Below the pieces are notes generated by a model, which saw only the letters and a program-made list of their open reading frames with translations, was not told where the DNA came from and searched no databases. From assembly GCA_027490215.1 (NCBI GenBank), contig JAIXYO010000066.1:1-64000 (forward strand): 64,000 bases of DNA, written 5' to 3'. Of this stretch, positions 46,611 to 56,084 are shown one piece after another (within the stretch, counting starts at the first letter, position 1; every line of letters starts with the position of its first letter). The position numbers were made by a program, and so were the translations under genes. This stretch comes from Rubrivivax sp. (lineage in GTDB: Bacteria > Pseudomonadota > Gammaproteobacteria > Burkholderiales > Burkholderiaceae_C).

Positions 46611-47828
46611 GTGAAACCACGGGTGCTGTCGCGCTTTGCAATGGGTGTGGGCACTATGGTTCCTTTCTTGTTCATGGCCGCTGTGACATCGGCCTGCACC
46701 ATGACCTCTGAGCCGCGCTCCATGACCGGTGAGCCGACGCTGCGTGGGCAGGCGCCGATCGTGATCGCGCATCGCGGGGCTTCGGCATATCGCCCCGAGC
46801 ACACGCTCGCTGCCTACGCGCTGTCGATCGAGCAGGGCGCGGACTTCATCGAGCCCGACCTGGTGATGACGCGCGACGGGGTCCTGGTGGCTCGCCACGA
46901 GCCGATGCTCGCGCGGGTGGAGCTTGAATCCGACGGCAGCATCCGCCGCGCGAACGGCGCACCGGTGATCCACCGCACCGATACCAGCACCAATGTGTGG
47001 CAGTTGCCGCAGTACGCCTCCCGCCTGACGGTCAAGACACTCGATGGCCAGCGGGTCGGCGGCTGGTTCGTCGAGGACTTCACTGCTGCGGAACTGCGCA
47101 CCGATGTGCGCGCGCAGGAACGCCTGCGTGACCTGCGCACCGCCAACAACGCCTTCAACGATCAGTTCTCGATTCCAACGCTGCAGGAGATCATCGATCT
47201 GGCCCGTTCCGAGACCGCGCAGCGTGGGCGCACGATCGGCATCTATCCGGAGACCAAGCATCCGAGCTACTTTGCCGCGCACGCCCGTGAGCGAGGTCTG
47301 GTGTCGATGGACGACGCGCTGGTGTCCATGCTGCACGCGAGTTACGGCAACTCGGCGGCCGCGCCGGTCTACATCCAGTCCTTCGAGGTGGCGAACCTGC
47401 AGTACCTCCGCACCAGGACCGACATCCGCCTGGTGCAGTTGCTGGCGGCCAGCGGTCAGCCCTACGACTTTGTGCTGGCAGGCGATCCGCGCGGCTATGT
47501 CGATCTGACCCAGCCGGACGGCCTGGACTTCATCCGGCGCCATGCCGATGGCATCGGTCCCAATACCGATCTGGTGATCCCGCGCGTGGACGGCCGGCTT
47601 GGCGCCGCGAGTGCCCTGGTGCGCGAGGCGCATGCGCGGGGGCTGGTGGTGCATCCGTGGACCTTCCGGGCCGAAGGCTTCTTTCTGCCCGAGGAGTTTC
47701 GCCGTGGCGATCAGCCCGCGGCGCCAGGCGATCTGACCGGCCAGTTGCGCGCGTTTCTGGCGGTGGGCATCGACGGCTTCTTCACCGACCAGCCTGACCT
47801 CGGCGTCGCCGCGGTCGGCCGGCCCTGA
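46611..47828 (+). CDS. Glycerophosphodiester phosphodiesterase, exported
   Basis: 405 residues. The N-terminus has a hydrophobic stretch with TSAC at its end, a possible lipobox, so it may be a lipoprotein. IVIAHRGASAYRPEHTLAAYALSIEQGADFIEPDLVMTRDGV is the GDPD catalytic region with the essential His, Arg and Glu-Asp residues. DGFFTDQPDL is the typical end. It splits glycerophosphodiesters into glycerol-3-phosphate and an alcohol, as GlpQ does. The GTG at 46611 is the start of the open frame; ATG 46641 is a shorter choice. Confidence 0.9.
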   Translation: MKPRVLSRFAMGVGTMVPFLFMAAVTSACTMTSEPRSMTGEPTLRGQAPIVIAHRGASAYRPEHTLAAYALSIEQGADFIEPDLVMTRDGVLVARHEPMLARVELESDGSIRRANGAPVIHRTDTSTNVWQLPQYASRLTVKTLDGQRVGGWFVEDFTAAELRTDVRAQERLRDLRTANNAFNDQFSIPTLQEIIDLARSETAQRGRTIGIYPETKHPSYFAAHARERGLVSMDDALVSMLHASYGNSAAAPVYIQSFEVANLQYLRTRTDIRLVQLLAASGQPYDFVLAGDPRGYVDLTQPDGLDFIRRHADGIGPNTDLVIPRVDGRLGAASALVREAHARGLVVHPWTFRAEGFFLPEEFRRGDQPAAPGDLTGQLRAFLAVGIDGFFTDQPDLGVAAVGRP

Positions 47829-47948
47829 GGGGCGCGGCGCTGCGCCGCGCTTGAGCTCGGTCGCCTTGCCCTAGAACAGCTGCTACGAGAACACAGTGTG
47901 GGCCGTGAAGGCCGGCGCTGTGCACCGCGCCAGCACCGTGACGTGTTG

Positions 47949-49826
47949 TCAGCGACTCGCCTCACCGCCCGCCATGACTGCCGTCATGCGGAACATCGCA
48001 TCGTGCGCGCAGCTGTCGACAGCGCCACCGCCACGATGCCCACCGAATCCCACCAGCAGCGGGCTGATATCGGGCGCCGCGCTGGCCGTGCGTGCGCCGG
48101 GCTCGAGTTTGAAGATCGTCTTGCCTTCCTTGACCGTTTCGGTGACCTTGATGTCGGCAATCGTGGTGGGCACGACCGCCGTCGGGTCCTTGGAGAGGAT
48201 CGCGAAGTCGGCGAGCTTGCCGCGCTCCAGGCTGCCTTTGGTCTTTTCTTCGAAGTGGTGGTAGGCCGGCCAGATCGTCATGGCCTTCAGGGCCGTGATG
48301 ACGTCGACACGTTGATCGGGCCCGACGATGCGGCCAGTGCCGCGTGCACGCCGTGTGACGGTGGCATCCAGCACGCGCATGGAATCCGGGAATGCGACCG
48401 GCGCGTCGTGATGGCTGGAGAAGATCATGCCGCGCTTCCTGGCCCAGCCGGTGGGCGAGATGTTCATGCCCGCGACCGGCCCGACGGTATGGTCGAGGTG
48501 CCAGTCGCCCCAGTAGAAGGTGTGCATCGCGAACAGCGACGGAATCACGCCGAGCGCCTTGTAGCTGTCGAGCTGGTCTTCGCGCAGGAACTGGCCGTGG
48601 ATGAGAACGTTGCGCATCTCCTTGCCATGCGGGAAGCGCGCCTGAGCCGAGCGGTGGGCAGCGATCAGCAGGTCGGACGCGCGCTCGCCATTGGCGTGCG
48701 TGATCACCTGGATGCCGTTCTCGGCCGACCACTGCACTGCGCTCATGACCTCCTCGGCGGAGGCGGCCGCGTAGCCGGAATAACCCGGCGGGTAGTTGCC
48801 CACCAGCTTGAAGTACGGCCTGTCGCGCCAGGCCGTGAAGCCCTGCGGGCTGCCATCGATGGTGAGCTTGGCGCCTGCAACCCGGAAGCGGTTGGTGTAC
48901 GTGGCGCTCTGGTTGGCCTTGATGAAGGCGCGGTCGACGAGCACGTCGGGATAGGTGTTCACGTCGTTCAGGAAGCCGCCCTCCGCAGCCACCTGCTTGA
49001 GCATCTGTGCGACCTCAGGCGTGGAACGGCCTTCCTCGGCCGTGGTGTAACCGAAGCGCGCCCACAGTTTCGCGCCCTCTCGTGCGAAGGCCTTCAGCCC
49101 ATCCGGGCCGATGCGGCCGATGACCACCGGTGCGCCGGCAAAGAACGCGGTCTCTTCCAGCGTGCCATTGGGCTCGGTGGTGCCGGGCTTGCGCTGGATG
49201 ACGCCGCCAGCCGGGTCCTTGGTGTTGGCGTCGTAGCCCATGGCCTTCAGCATGGCGGAGTTGACGGTCGCGAGATGCCCGGACTGGTGCACGACGAGGA
49301 CCGGAACGTCCATGGACACGGCGTCGAGCTCTTCCTTGGTCGGGTGCCGCAGTTCCTTGAGCTGCGAGTTGTCGTAACCGAAGCCGACGATGAGCTTGAC
49401 CTGGTCGACGACCGCGGGGTTCTTCTTCATCCAGTCGCGCAGCGTCTGCTGCAGCGAAGCGATGTCCCGGACTTCGCCGTCGGGCGGTGCCAGGAGATTG
49501 GCCGACAGGGCCTGCAGGCCACCGGTCACGACGTGCCCATGCGCATCGACAAAGCCGGGGACGAGGGTCTGGCCCTTCAGGTCGACAAGCTGGGTTGCGG
49601 GGCCCTTCAGCTTCATCACCTCGCTGCGCTTGCCTACGGCCAGGATCTTGCCGCCCGCCACCGCCACCGCCTCGGCACGCATGGCCTTGTCGTTCATCGT
49701 GAGGATGGGGCCACCTGACCAAATGCTGTCGGCGATGGGCTGGGCTGCAACCGGCGCGGCCAGTGCCATGCAGCCTGCCAGTGCGGCCGCGAATACAGGT
49801 ACCGGCCTTTGAAGTCGTTCCTTCAT
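47949..49826 (-). CDS. Secreted amidohydrolase family protein (YtcJ-like)
   Basis: 625 residues. A signal peptide (VFAAALAGCMALAAPVAA) precedes the enzyme. PGFVDAHGHV is the metal-binding HxH motif, HANGE and FSSHHDAPVAFPDSM lie later, and the C-terminal IWPAYHHFEEKTKGSLERGKLADFAIL is the beta-sandwich characteristic of YtcJ-type amidohydrolases. It probably hydrolyses an N-substituted compound in the periplasm; the substrate is unknown. ATG 49826 has AAGGGAAA upstream. Confidence 0.9.
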   Translation of the reverse strand: MKERLQRPVPVFAAALAGCMALAAPVAAQPIADSIWSGGPILTMNDKAMRAEAVAVAGGKILAVGKRSEVMKLKGPATQLVDLKGQTLVPGFVDAHGHVVTGGLQALSANLLAPPDGEVRDIASLQQTLRDWMKKNPAVVDQVKLIVGFGYDNSQLKELRHPTKEELDAVSMDVPVLVVHQSGHLATVNSAMLKAMGYDANTKDPAGGVIQRKPGTTEPNGTLEETAFFAGAPVVIGRIGPDGLKAFAREGAKLWARFGYTTAEEGRSTPEVAQMLKQVAAEGGFLNDVNTYPDVLVDRAFIKANQSATYTNRFRVAGAKLTIDGSPQGFTAWRDRPYFKLVGNYPPGYSGYAAASAEEVMSAVQWSAENGIQVITHANGERASDLLIAAHRSAQARFPHGKEMRNVLIHGQFLREDQLDSYKALGVIPSLFAMHTFYWGDWHLDHTVGPVAGMNISPTGWARKRGMIFSSHHDAPVAFPDSMRVLDATVTRRARGTGRIVGPDQRVDVITALKAMTIWPAYHHFEEKTKGSLERGKLADFAILSKDPTAVVPTTIADIKVTETVKEGKTIFKLEPGARTASAAPDISPLLVGFGGHRGGGAVDSCAHDAMFRMTAVMAGGEASR

Positions 49827-50041
49827 TGAATTTCCCTTGGGGGTTGGTTCAGCGGTCCGTTGCATCGTCCTGGTCAAAGCACGATGAGCGAATGCACTCT
49901 GCCCAGCCACACCCATGGGTTCGCGCCGCTGGCGGAAGATTTTGCCATTGCAGCCATGCCGAAAGGCGCAGCCAGTTGCAGCTTGTGCCGGGCTCAAGTT
50001 CGGCCATCAGGTGCCGAAAGGCACTTGCAACCGCTGTATCG

Positions 50042-50650
50042 ATGAGCCCGAAGATGCCGTACAACCCGAATGATGACGACCCCTTGGTCAGCCAGCCCCG
50101 CCGCGAACGCCGTGCGCGAAATGGCAGGCCAGGTTCGCTGCTTTGGGTGCGCGAGATCCTGGGCCGGCCGCTGGTGCTGGAGAAGCGCGGCTTGAGCCTG
50201 CACGTCGTGCTCAAGGAACGCCGTCGCCCCCCGGGAGTGATCCGTGCCGAAGCGATGACGCAGCTGCTCTTCGAGCTTGGGGTGCATTTGGTGGAAGCGG
50301 AATCACCAACCGCGCGCCGTACGCTGCGGCACCTGTCCACCGTGCACGACGCACTGCTTCGCAAGGGTTGGGCGGGCGTTGCAAATCTTCCGAGCAGCAC
50401 GCTGGCCAGGGCCGTCGTGCAGGCGCAGATGGTCAGCCGCCGCGACGCCACCTCTCGCTTGCGCAACTTCATCGAGCACCTGCGACGGCTGCAGGTTGCT
50501 GCCGAGGTGCGCGAGGACCGCCTGCATCACGCGCCCCCAGGGGTCAATGACGAAGGCACCGTCGAGGTTCGCGAGACCTCTGCCGAAGAGTTCGACGCCA
50601 GCGAGCGGGAATGCGCGGGCACGGAACTGCACCGCGAAGACAAGCGCTGA
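50042..50650 (+). CDS. Hypothetical protein
   Basis: About 202 residues with no signal peptide, membrane helix or motif I recognise. The first third is basic (QPRRERRARNGRP), the middle is helical (TARRTLRHLSTVHDALLRKGW), and the tail is acidic. It starts MSPKMPYNPNDDDP at 50042, with ATG 50054 as a shorter alternative. It stands alone between the amidohydrolase and the antiporter. Base composition is like that of neighbours. Confidence 0.55.
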   Translation: MSPKMPYNPNDDDPLVSQPRRERRARNGRPGSLLWVREILGRPLVLEKRGLSLHVVLKERRRPPGVIRAEAMTQLLFELGVHLVEAESPTARRTLRHLSTVHDALLRKGWAGVANLPSSTLARAVVQAQMVSRRDATSRLRNFIEHLRRLQVAAEVREDRLHHAPPGVNDEGTVEVRETSAEEFDASERECAGTELHREDKR

Positions 50651-50909
50651 ATCAGGCGCTGGCAAATTCCCCACGCGACCTGCGCCACGCGGCTTCAGGT
50701 GTCGATGTCGTTTGCAGTCAAGCCGATACGACCTGACACCTCTACATTCCGCGACGTGGAGGGTAAGCCTGTATCCAGCCAGCCCGCGACGCAATGCCAC
50801 CGCCCAGGCGCCCGGAGTCTCCGGTTCAGCCAGGTCCGCGGCCCGGCTAGTATTCCAGCCAAGCCTCACCGTGCATGGCTGAGCCCCCCCCTCGCAGGAC
50901 AGCGGCCTG

Positions 50910-52505
50910 ATGGAACCATTGATGATTGCGCTTGCCTTTGCCGCCGGCTTTGCTGCGCAGATGGTTCGCCTGCCTCCATTGATCGGGTTCTTGGCGGCCG
51001 GGTTCATCCTCAACGCAATGGGTTTTGAGCGCAGCGTGGCGCTCGACACCATTGCCAACCTGGGGGTCACGCTGCTGCTCTTCACCATTGGCCTGAAGCT
51101 CGACATCCGCACGCTGATGCGCGGTGAGGTCTGGGGCTCGGCCACGCTGCACATCGTGGGCTCGACGCTTTGCCTGGCGGCGGTGTTGTTCTTGCTGAAG
51201 GCGCTTGGGCTGGCCATGGCCAGCGAACTGGGCTGGACGGCGATGGTGCTGCTGGGTTTTGCGCTCAGCTTTTCCAGCACCGTCTTTGCCGTCAAGGTAC
51301 TGGAGGAGCGCAGCGAACTCGGCTCGTTGTATGGCCGCATCGCGGTGGGCATCCTGGTGATGCAGGACGTGTTTGCGGTGATCTTCCTCAGCGCCAGCTC
51401 GGGCAAGTTGCCCAGCATCTGGGCCTTGGGGCTGGTGTTGTTGTGGCCGGCGGCCAAGCTGATGCGCGCGATGTTGGACCGTGTGGGCCATGGTGACCTG
51501 CAGGTGCTTTACGGTGCCTTCTTGGCCCTGGTGGTGGGTTACAGCCTCTTTGAGGCGGTGGGTGTCAAGGGTGACCTGGGTGCCTTGATCGTGGGCATGA
51601 TGCTGGCGTCGCACCCCGCCACGTCGGGCCTGGCCAAATCCCTGTTCCACCTGAAGGAGCTGTTTCTGGTCGGCTTCTTCCTCAGCGTGGGCTTGGGCGC
51701 GCTGCCGGACCTATCGATGGTGGTGATGGCACTCTTGCTGCTGCTCTTGTTGCCCTTGAAGACGGGGCTTTATTTCCTGGTGTTGATGCGTTTTGGCCTG
51801 CGCACCCGCTCCGGGGTGTTGTCCACGCTGACCCTGGCCAATTACTCCGAATTCGGCCTCATCGTCGCCGCCATCGCTGTCACGGCGGGCTGGTTGTCCG
51901 ATGAATGGCTGGTGGTGATTTCGCTGGCCGTGGCGGGCAGCTTTGTGCTGGCCGCGCCCTTGAATGCCGCCAGCGAGCGCCTGTATGCCTGGCTGAAGGG
52001 GCCGCTGGCGGGGCTGGAAGCCAAGGCGCTGCTGGCGGCTGACCGGCCGATGGCCATCGAGGCCGTGGATGCCGTGGTGCTGGGCATGGGACAGATCGGC
52101 AGCGGTGCCTACATGCGGCTCAGCCAAGGCCATGGCCTGAACGTGCTGGGCGTGGACAACAACCCGGACCAGTTGGCCAAACACCTGGCCGCCCAGCGCA
52201 ACGTGATCGAGGGCGATGCGGTGGACTCCGACTTCTGGGACAAGCTGATCCTCACGCCGTCCGTCAAGCTGGTGCTGCTGGCCATGCCTGGCCATGCCGG
52301 CAACGTGTACGCCTTGTCGCAACTGAAGAACCGTGCCTTCACCGGGCGCATCGCCGCCATCGTCAAGTACCCCGAAGAGATTGCGGTGCTGAAGAACCTG
52401 GGCGCCGATGCTGTGTTCCACGTCTATGACGAGGCTGGCACTGCGTTTGCCGACGACGCTTGGGCGGGAGCAACAGGCCAGCCCATACCCCAAGCGTCGA
52501 TGTGA
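50910..52505 (+). CDS. Cation:proton antiporter, KefB/KefC/YbaL type with RCK domain
   Basis: 531 residues. About twelve hydrophobic helices form a CPA2 antiporter domain (residues about 1-380), with GFILNAMGFE and the VGMMLASHP region. The C-terminus (about 390-510) has a TrkA-N/RCK nucleotide-binding domain with AVVLGMGQIGSGAYMRL and NVIEGDAVDSDFW. It exports potassium in exchange for protons, probably gated by a ligand. It converges with the TrkH gene. Confidence 0.9.
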   Translation: MEPLMIALAFAAGFAAQMVRLPPLIGFLAAGFILNAMGFERSVALDTIANLGVTLLLFTIGLKLDIRTLMRGEVWGSATLHIVGSTLCLAAVLFLLKALGLAMASELGWTAMVLLGFALSFSSTVFAVKVLEERSELGSLYGRIAVGILVMQDVFAVIFLSASSGKLPSIWALGLVLLWPAAKLMRAMLDRVGHGDLQVLYGAFLALVVGYSLFEAVGVKGDLGALIVGMMLASHPATSGLAKSLFHLKELFLVGFFLSVGLGALPDLSMVVMALLLLLLLPLKTGLYFLVLMRFGLRTRSGVLSTLTLANYSEFGLIVAAIAVTAGWLSDEWLVVISLAVAGSFVLAAPLNAASERLYAWLKGPLAGLEAKALLAADRPMAIEAVDAVVLGMGQIGSGAYMRLSQGHGLNVLGVDNNPDQLAKHLAAQRNVIEGDAVDSDFWDKLILTPSVKLVLLAMPGHAGNVYALSQLKNRAFTGRIAAIVKYPEEIAVLKNLGADAVFHVYDEAGTAFADDAWAGATGQPIPQASM

Positions 52506-52557
52506 AGTGCTTTGGGTTCTGCAAACAGGGGCTGTTCACATCGCGAGGGCTCGACCC

Positions 52558-54012
52558 CTACCGCCGCCAGAACTGCGGTGTGAGCAGCACCAGCACGCTG
52601 AGCAGTTCCAGCCGCCCCAGCAGCATGGCAAAGGTACAGATCCAGGTCTGGAAGTCGGTCAGCACGCCGTAGTTCACGGACGGGCCCACTTCGCCCAGAC
52701 CGGGGCCGATGTTGTTCACGCAAGCCAGGATGGCGGTGAAGGCGCTCACCACGTCCAGGCCGCTGAGCAGCATCAACATCGTCAGGCCCACCAGGGTGGC
52801 GCCGTAGATCATCATGAAGGCAATCACACTTTGCATGATGCGGTCGCTGACCGCCACACCGCCCAGAACCACCGGGTTGACGACACTTGGATGAACGATG
52901 CGCACCAGTTCGCGCCGCGATTGCTTGAGCAGCAGAAGCAGGCGCACCATCTTCATGCCGCCCCCGGTGCTGCCGGCGCAGGTGGCGAAACAGCCCAGCA
53001 GGATCATCAGGAAAGGCGCAAACAGCGGCCACTGCGCATAGTCGTGGTTGGCAAAGCCGGTGGTGGTGGCGACGGAGATCACGTGAAACGCGGTGTGGCG
53101 CAGAGACTCCAGGAAGTTGGGGTAGGTGCCTTGCACGGTGAGATACACCGCAATGAGCGCAATCGTGCCCAGCACCACGGCATAGAAGGCACGCACCTCG
53201 GTGTTGCGCCACAAGGGGCCCAGTGAACGGCCGCGCGCGGCCGCAAAGTACACCAGCAGGTTGATGCCGGAAAGCATCATGAACAGCATCGCCACGGCTT
53301 CGATGGACTGTGAATTCCAGTGGCCGAAGCTCGCGTCGTAGCTTGAAAAACCACCCAGGCTGACGGTGGTGCACATGTGCAGGAAGGCGTCGATCCAGCT
53401 CATGCCGGCGATGCGATAGGCAAGAAAACAAGCCAGCGACAGCAGGCCGTAAATGCTCCAGATGGCCCGTGCGGTGTCGGCAATGCGCGGCGTGAGTTTC
53501 TGGTCCTTCATCGGCCCGGCGGCTTCGGCCCTGAAGAGCTGCGTGCCGCCCACGCCCAGCAGCGGCAAGATGGCCACCGCCAGCACGATGATCCCCAAGC
53601 CGCCTACCCACATCATGAAACAGCGCCAGACGTTGATCGACAACGGCAGCTCGTCCAGCCCGCTGATGGCGGTGGCGCCCGTGGCCGTGAAGGCCGACAT
53701 GGCTTCGAAATAAGCATTGGTGGCACTCAAGCCAGGCACCGCCAGCCACAGCGGCAAGGCGCCAAACAGGGGCAGCGTGAGCCAGGTCAGACCCACCAGC
53801 ACAAAACCGTCGCGCGGTTGCAGTTCGCGCCGAAAGCGCCGGGTCAGCAGGCTCATCAAGATGCCGCTGCCCCCCGTGGTGGCGGTGGCGATGACAAAGG
53901 CGTCTTCGGCAGGGTCACGCCCGAAAACCGCGAAAGCCAAAGGCACAAGCATCAACAGCGCAAACAGGGCAACCATGCGGCCCACCAGCGCAACAACGGC
54001 CAAGGTGCCCAT
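52558..54012 (-). CDS. trkH: Trk potassium uptake transporter, TrkH
   Basis: 484 residues, the usual length, with about ten helices. The selectivity-loop sequences are visible as MSAFTATGATAISG, MCTTVSLGGFSSYD, SVATTTGFAN and NNIGPGLGEVG, the four pore loops of the family. FATCAGSTGGGMKM lies between them. It imports potassium together with TrkA. Its start shares one base with the trkA stop, which suggests translational coupling. Confidence 0.95.
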   Translation of the reverse strand: MGTLAVVALVGRMVALFALLMLVPLAFAVFGRDPAEDAFVIATATTGGSGILMSLLTRRFRRELQPRDGFVLVGLTWLTLPLFGALPLWLAVPGLSATNAYFEAMSAFTATGATAISGLDELPLSINVWRCFMMWVGGLGIIVLAVAILPLLGVGGTQLFRAEAAGPMKDQKLTPRIADTARAIWSIYGLLSLACFLAYRIAGMSWIDAFLHMCTTVSLGGFSSYDASFGHWNSQSIEAVAMLFMMLSGINLLVYFAAARGRSLGPLWRNTEVRAFYAVVLGTIALIAVYLTVQGTYPNFLESLRHTAFHVISVATTTGFANHDYAQWPLFAPFLMILLGCFATCAGSTGGGMKMVRLLLLLKQSRRELVRIVHPSVVNPVVLGGVAVSDRIMQSVIAFMMIYGATLVGLTMLMLLSGLDVVSAFTAILACVNNIGPGLGEVGPSVNYGVLTDFQTWICTFAMLLGRLELLSVLVLLTPQFWRR

Positions 54013-55436
54013 CAGAACATGAAGGTGGCGCTGACCTGGAAGAGCTTTTCGACCTCGCGCACCATGCGCTTGCGCGGCACGAAGACGATGACGTGGTCGT
54101 TGGGCAGCACCAAAGTGTCGTGGTGGGCGATGATGACCTGGGGCTTGGCGTCTTCGCCGGCATCACTGCCGTCCGGCCGGTGCAGGCCACGCACGATGGC
54201 GCCTACCTGTGCGCCCTTGGGCAGGCCCACTTCTTCGATGCGCCGGCCGGCCATCTTGCAGGTCTTGCGGTCGCCACGCACGATGGCTTCCAGCGCCTCG
54301 GCGGCGCCGCGGCGCAGGCTGTGCACGGCTTCGATGTCGCCGCGCCGCACAAAAGCCAGCAACTCGCCGATGACAGCCTGCGCCGGTGAAATGGCGATGT
54401 CGATGGTGGTGCCCTGCACCAGGTCTGCATAGGCCTTGCGGTTGATGACGGCCAGCACGCGGCGTGCGCCCAGCCGCTTGGCCAGCAGGCAGCCCATGAT
54501 GTTGTCTTCGTCATCGCCGGTCAGGGACAGGAACAGGTCCATGTCCTGCACGTTTTCGTCGACCAGCAGGTCTTCGTCGGTGCTGTCGCCGTTCAGCACC
54601 AACACTTCGGGCGGCAGTTGGGTGGCCAGGTATTCGCAGCGCTGGCGCACCGGCTCGATGATCTTGACCTGGCAGTCGCCGTGGATTTCGCGCGCCAGGC
54701 GCAGACCCACCTTGCCACCGCCGGCGATCATCAGCCTCTTGACCGGACGGTCGGCCTTGCGCAGTGCACCCAGCACGGTGCGGATGTGTTCGGTGGCGGC
54801 CAGTACAAATACTTCGTCGTCGGGTTCGATGCGGGTGTTGCCGTCCAGCGTGGCCAGGGCCATGTCGCGCCGGTAGATGGCCACGATGCGCATGTCCGCA
54901 CCCGGCACCAGCTGCGGGATCTCGGTCAGGCTGTGCTGGACCAGCGGCCCGCCGGCCACGGCCCGCACGGCGATCAGGCTGACCAGACCATGGGCAAACT
55001 CCAGCACCTGCAGCGCTTCGGGGTATTCGATGAGCTTGCGGATGGTGCGCGTGACACTTTCTTCCGGGCAGATCACCTGGTCCACGGCAAAGCCGCTCTT
55101 GTCCATCAGTGCGCTGCCGTTGACAAATTCCGGGCTGCGCAGCCGTGCAATGGTGGTGGGTACGTTGAACACGTCATGCGCCACCTTGCAGGCCACCAGG
55201 TTGGTTTCGTCTGCCGGCGCGCAGGAAATGAACATGTCGGCGTCTTCGATGCCGGCTTCGCGCAGCACGCTGGGCTGGATGCCGTTGCCGGCCACGCCGC
55301 GCAAGTCCATGCGGTCTTGCAGCTCCCGCAAGCGCGCCGGGTTGGTGTCGATGACAGTGATGTCGTTCTTCTCGGACACCAGGCTTTCGGCCACACTTTC
55401 ACCGACCCGGCCGGCGCCCAGGATCAAGATCTTCAT
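54012..55436 (-). CDS. trkA: Trk system potassium uptake protein TrkA
   Basis: 474 residues. Two NAD-binding RCK units are present: MKILILGAGRVGESVAESL at the N-terminus and KRLMIAGGGKVGLRLAREI at the middle, each followed by a C-terminal regulatory subdomain. This is the standard two-repeat TrkA. It binds NAD(H) and regulates the TrkH channel. It is the first gene of the two-gene operon. Confidence 0.95.
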   Translation of the reverse strand: MKILILGAGRVGESVAESLVSEKNDITVIDTNPARLRELQDRMDLRGVAGNGIQPSVLREAGIEDADMFISCAPADETNLVACKVAHDVFNVPTTIARLRSPEFVNGSALMDKSGFAVDQVICPEESVTRTIRKLIEYPEALQVLEFAHGLVSLIAVRAVAGGPLVQHSLTEIPQLVPGADMRIVAIYRRDMALATLDGNTRIEPDDEVFVLAATEHIRTVLGALRKADRPVKRLMIAGGGKVGLRLAREIHGDCQVKIIEPVRQRCEYLATQLPPEVLVLNGDSTDEDLLVDENVQDMDLFLSLTGDDEDNIMGCLLAKRLGARRVLAVINRKAYADLVQGTTIDIAISPAQAVIGELLAFVRRGDIEAVHSLRRGAAEALEAIVRGDRKTCKMAGRRIEEVGLPKGAQVGAIVRGLHRPDGSDAGEDAKPQVIIAHHDTLVLPNDHVIVFVPRKRMVREVEKLFQVSATFMF

Positions 55437-55508
55437 GGAGGGTGATTCTCACCCGCAGCCGGCGTGGGAGATAAAACCCGCGACGCCTGATGACCGACGG
55501 CTGCTCAA

Positions 55509-55937
55509 TCAAAGTCCGAAGGCTTCCCGCAAAGCCCGCCGCAATTCATCCTGGGTCTGCGGCGTGTGCAGCAGCGCCACGCGCTGGCCGTTGGCGTCAA
55601 ACAGCACCACCGTCCCGTCGCTGGCCTGGTGCTGCGTGGCAAAAGCCTGTCCGTCCGGTAACGCCAGCGACACGACCAGAAAATGCACCGAATCGGCATA
55701 GCTGGGCCGCAGGTCGTTGAGCAGGTTCATCACCGACGCACCAGCGAGATAGTTGCTGTCCATGGCCAGCACGAGTGCCGCCTGCCCCTGACCTATGCGC
55801 GACAAGTCAGTGGGATAACTGCCCTTGGGCAGCTGGCTCCAGATAAGACTGCCGGATCCGACAATGATCCCGGTGACGATCAGGCGCCGTCGCCACGGCG
55901 ACGAGATGCGATGGGGGGATGTGGGATGCTTTTGCAT
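55509..55937 (-). CDS. Small membrane-anchored protein, possible thioredoxin-like fold
   Basis: 142 residues. An N-terminal basic stretch and a hydrophobic segment (RRLIVTGIIVGSGSLIW) give a signal anchor. The rest (VLAMDSNYLAGASVMNLLNDLRPSYADSVHFLVVSL, TVVLFDANGQRVALLHTP) has the strand-helix rhythm of thioredoxin-like proteins but lacks a CxxC pair. It lies between trkA and the acyl-CoA ligase. Function unknown. Confidence 0.6.
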   Translation of the reverse strand: MQKHPTSPHRISSPWRRRLIVTGIIVGSGSLIWSQLPKGSYPTDLSRIGQGQAALVLAMDSNYLAGASVMNLLNDLRPSYADSVHFLVVSLALPDGQAFATQHQASDGTVVLFDANGQRVALLHTPQTQDELRRALREAFGL

Positions 55938-56084
55938 GGCCGCCAGAGCATAGCAAGGCGCCTTCCCGCCGGGCCTTGTGCCTCTCGTTTGATCTAGGTC
56001 AGAGCCCGTCGCGCGGTGGGACACTAGCGTCCCATCTTGGGCGGGCCGTGGGTCTGCCGAGTGCATTGCGAGGGCTGCCCTGAC

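Noticed and set aside
47898-49718. A 606-codon open frame on the plus strand opposite the amidohydrolase
   Set aside because: It lacks any recognisable motif and is a composition artefact; the amidohydrolase on the minus strand has a signal peptide and a metal-binding site.
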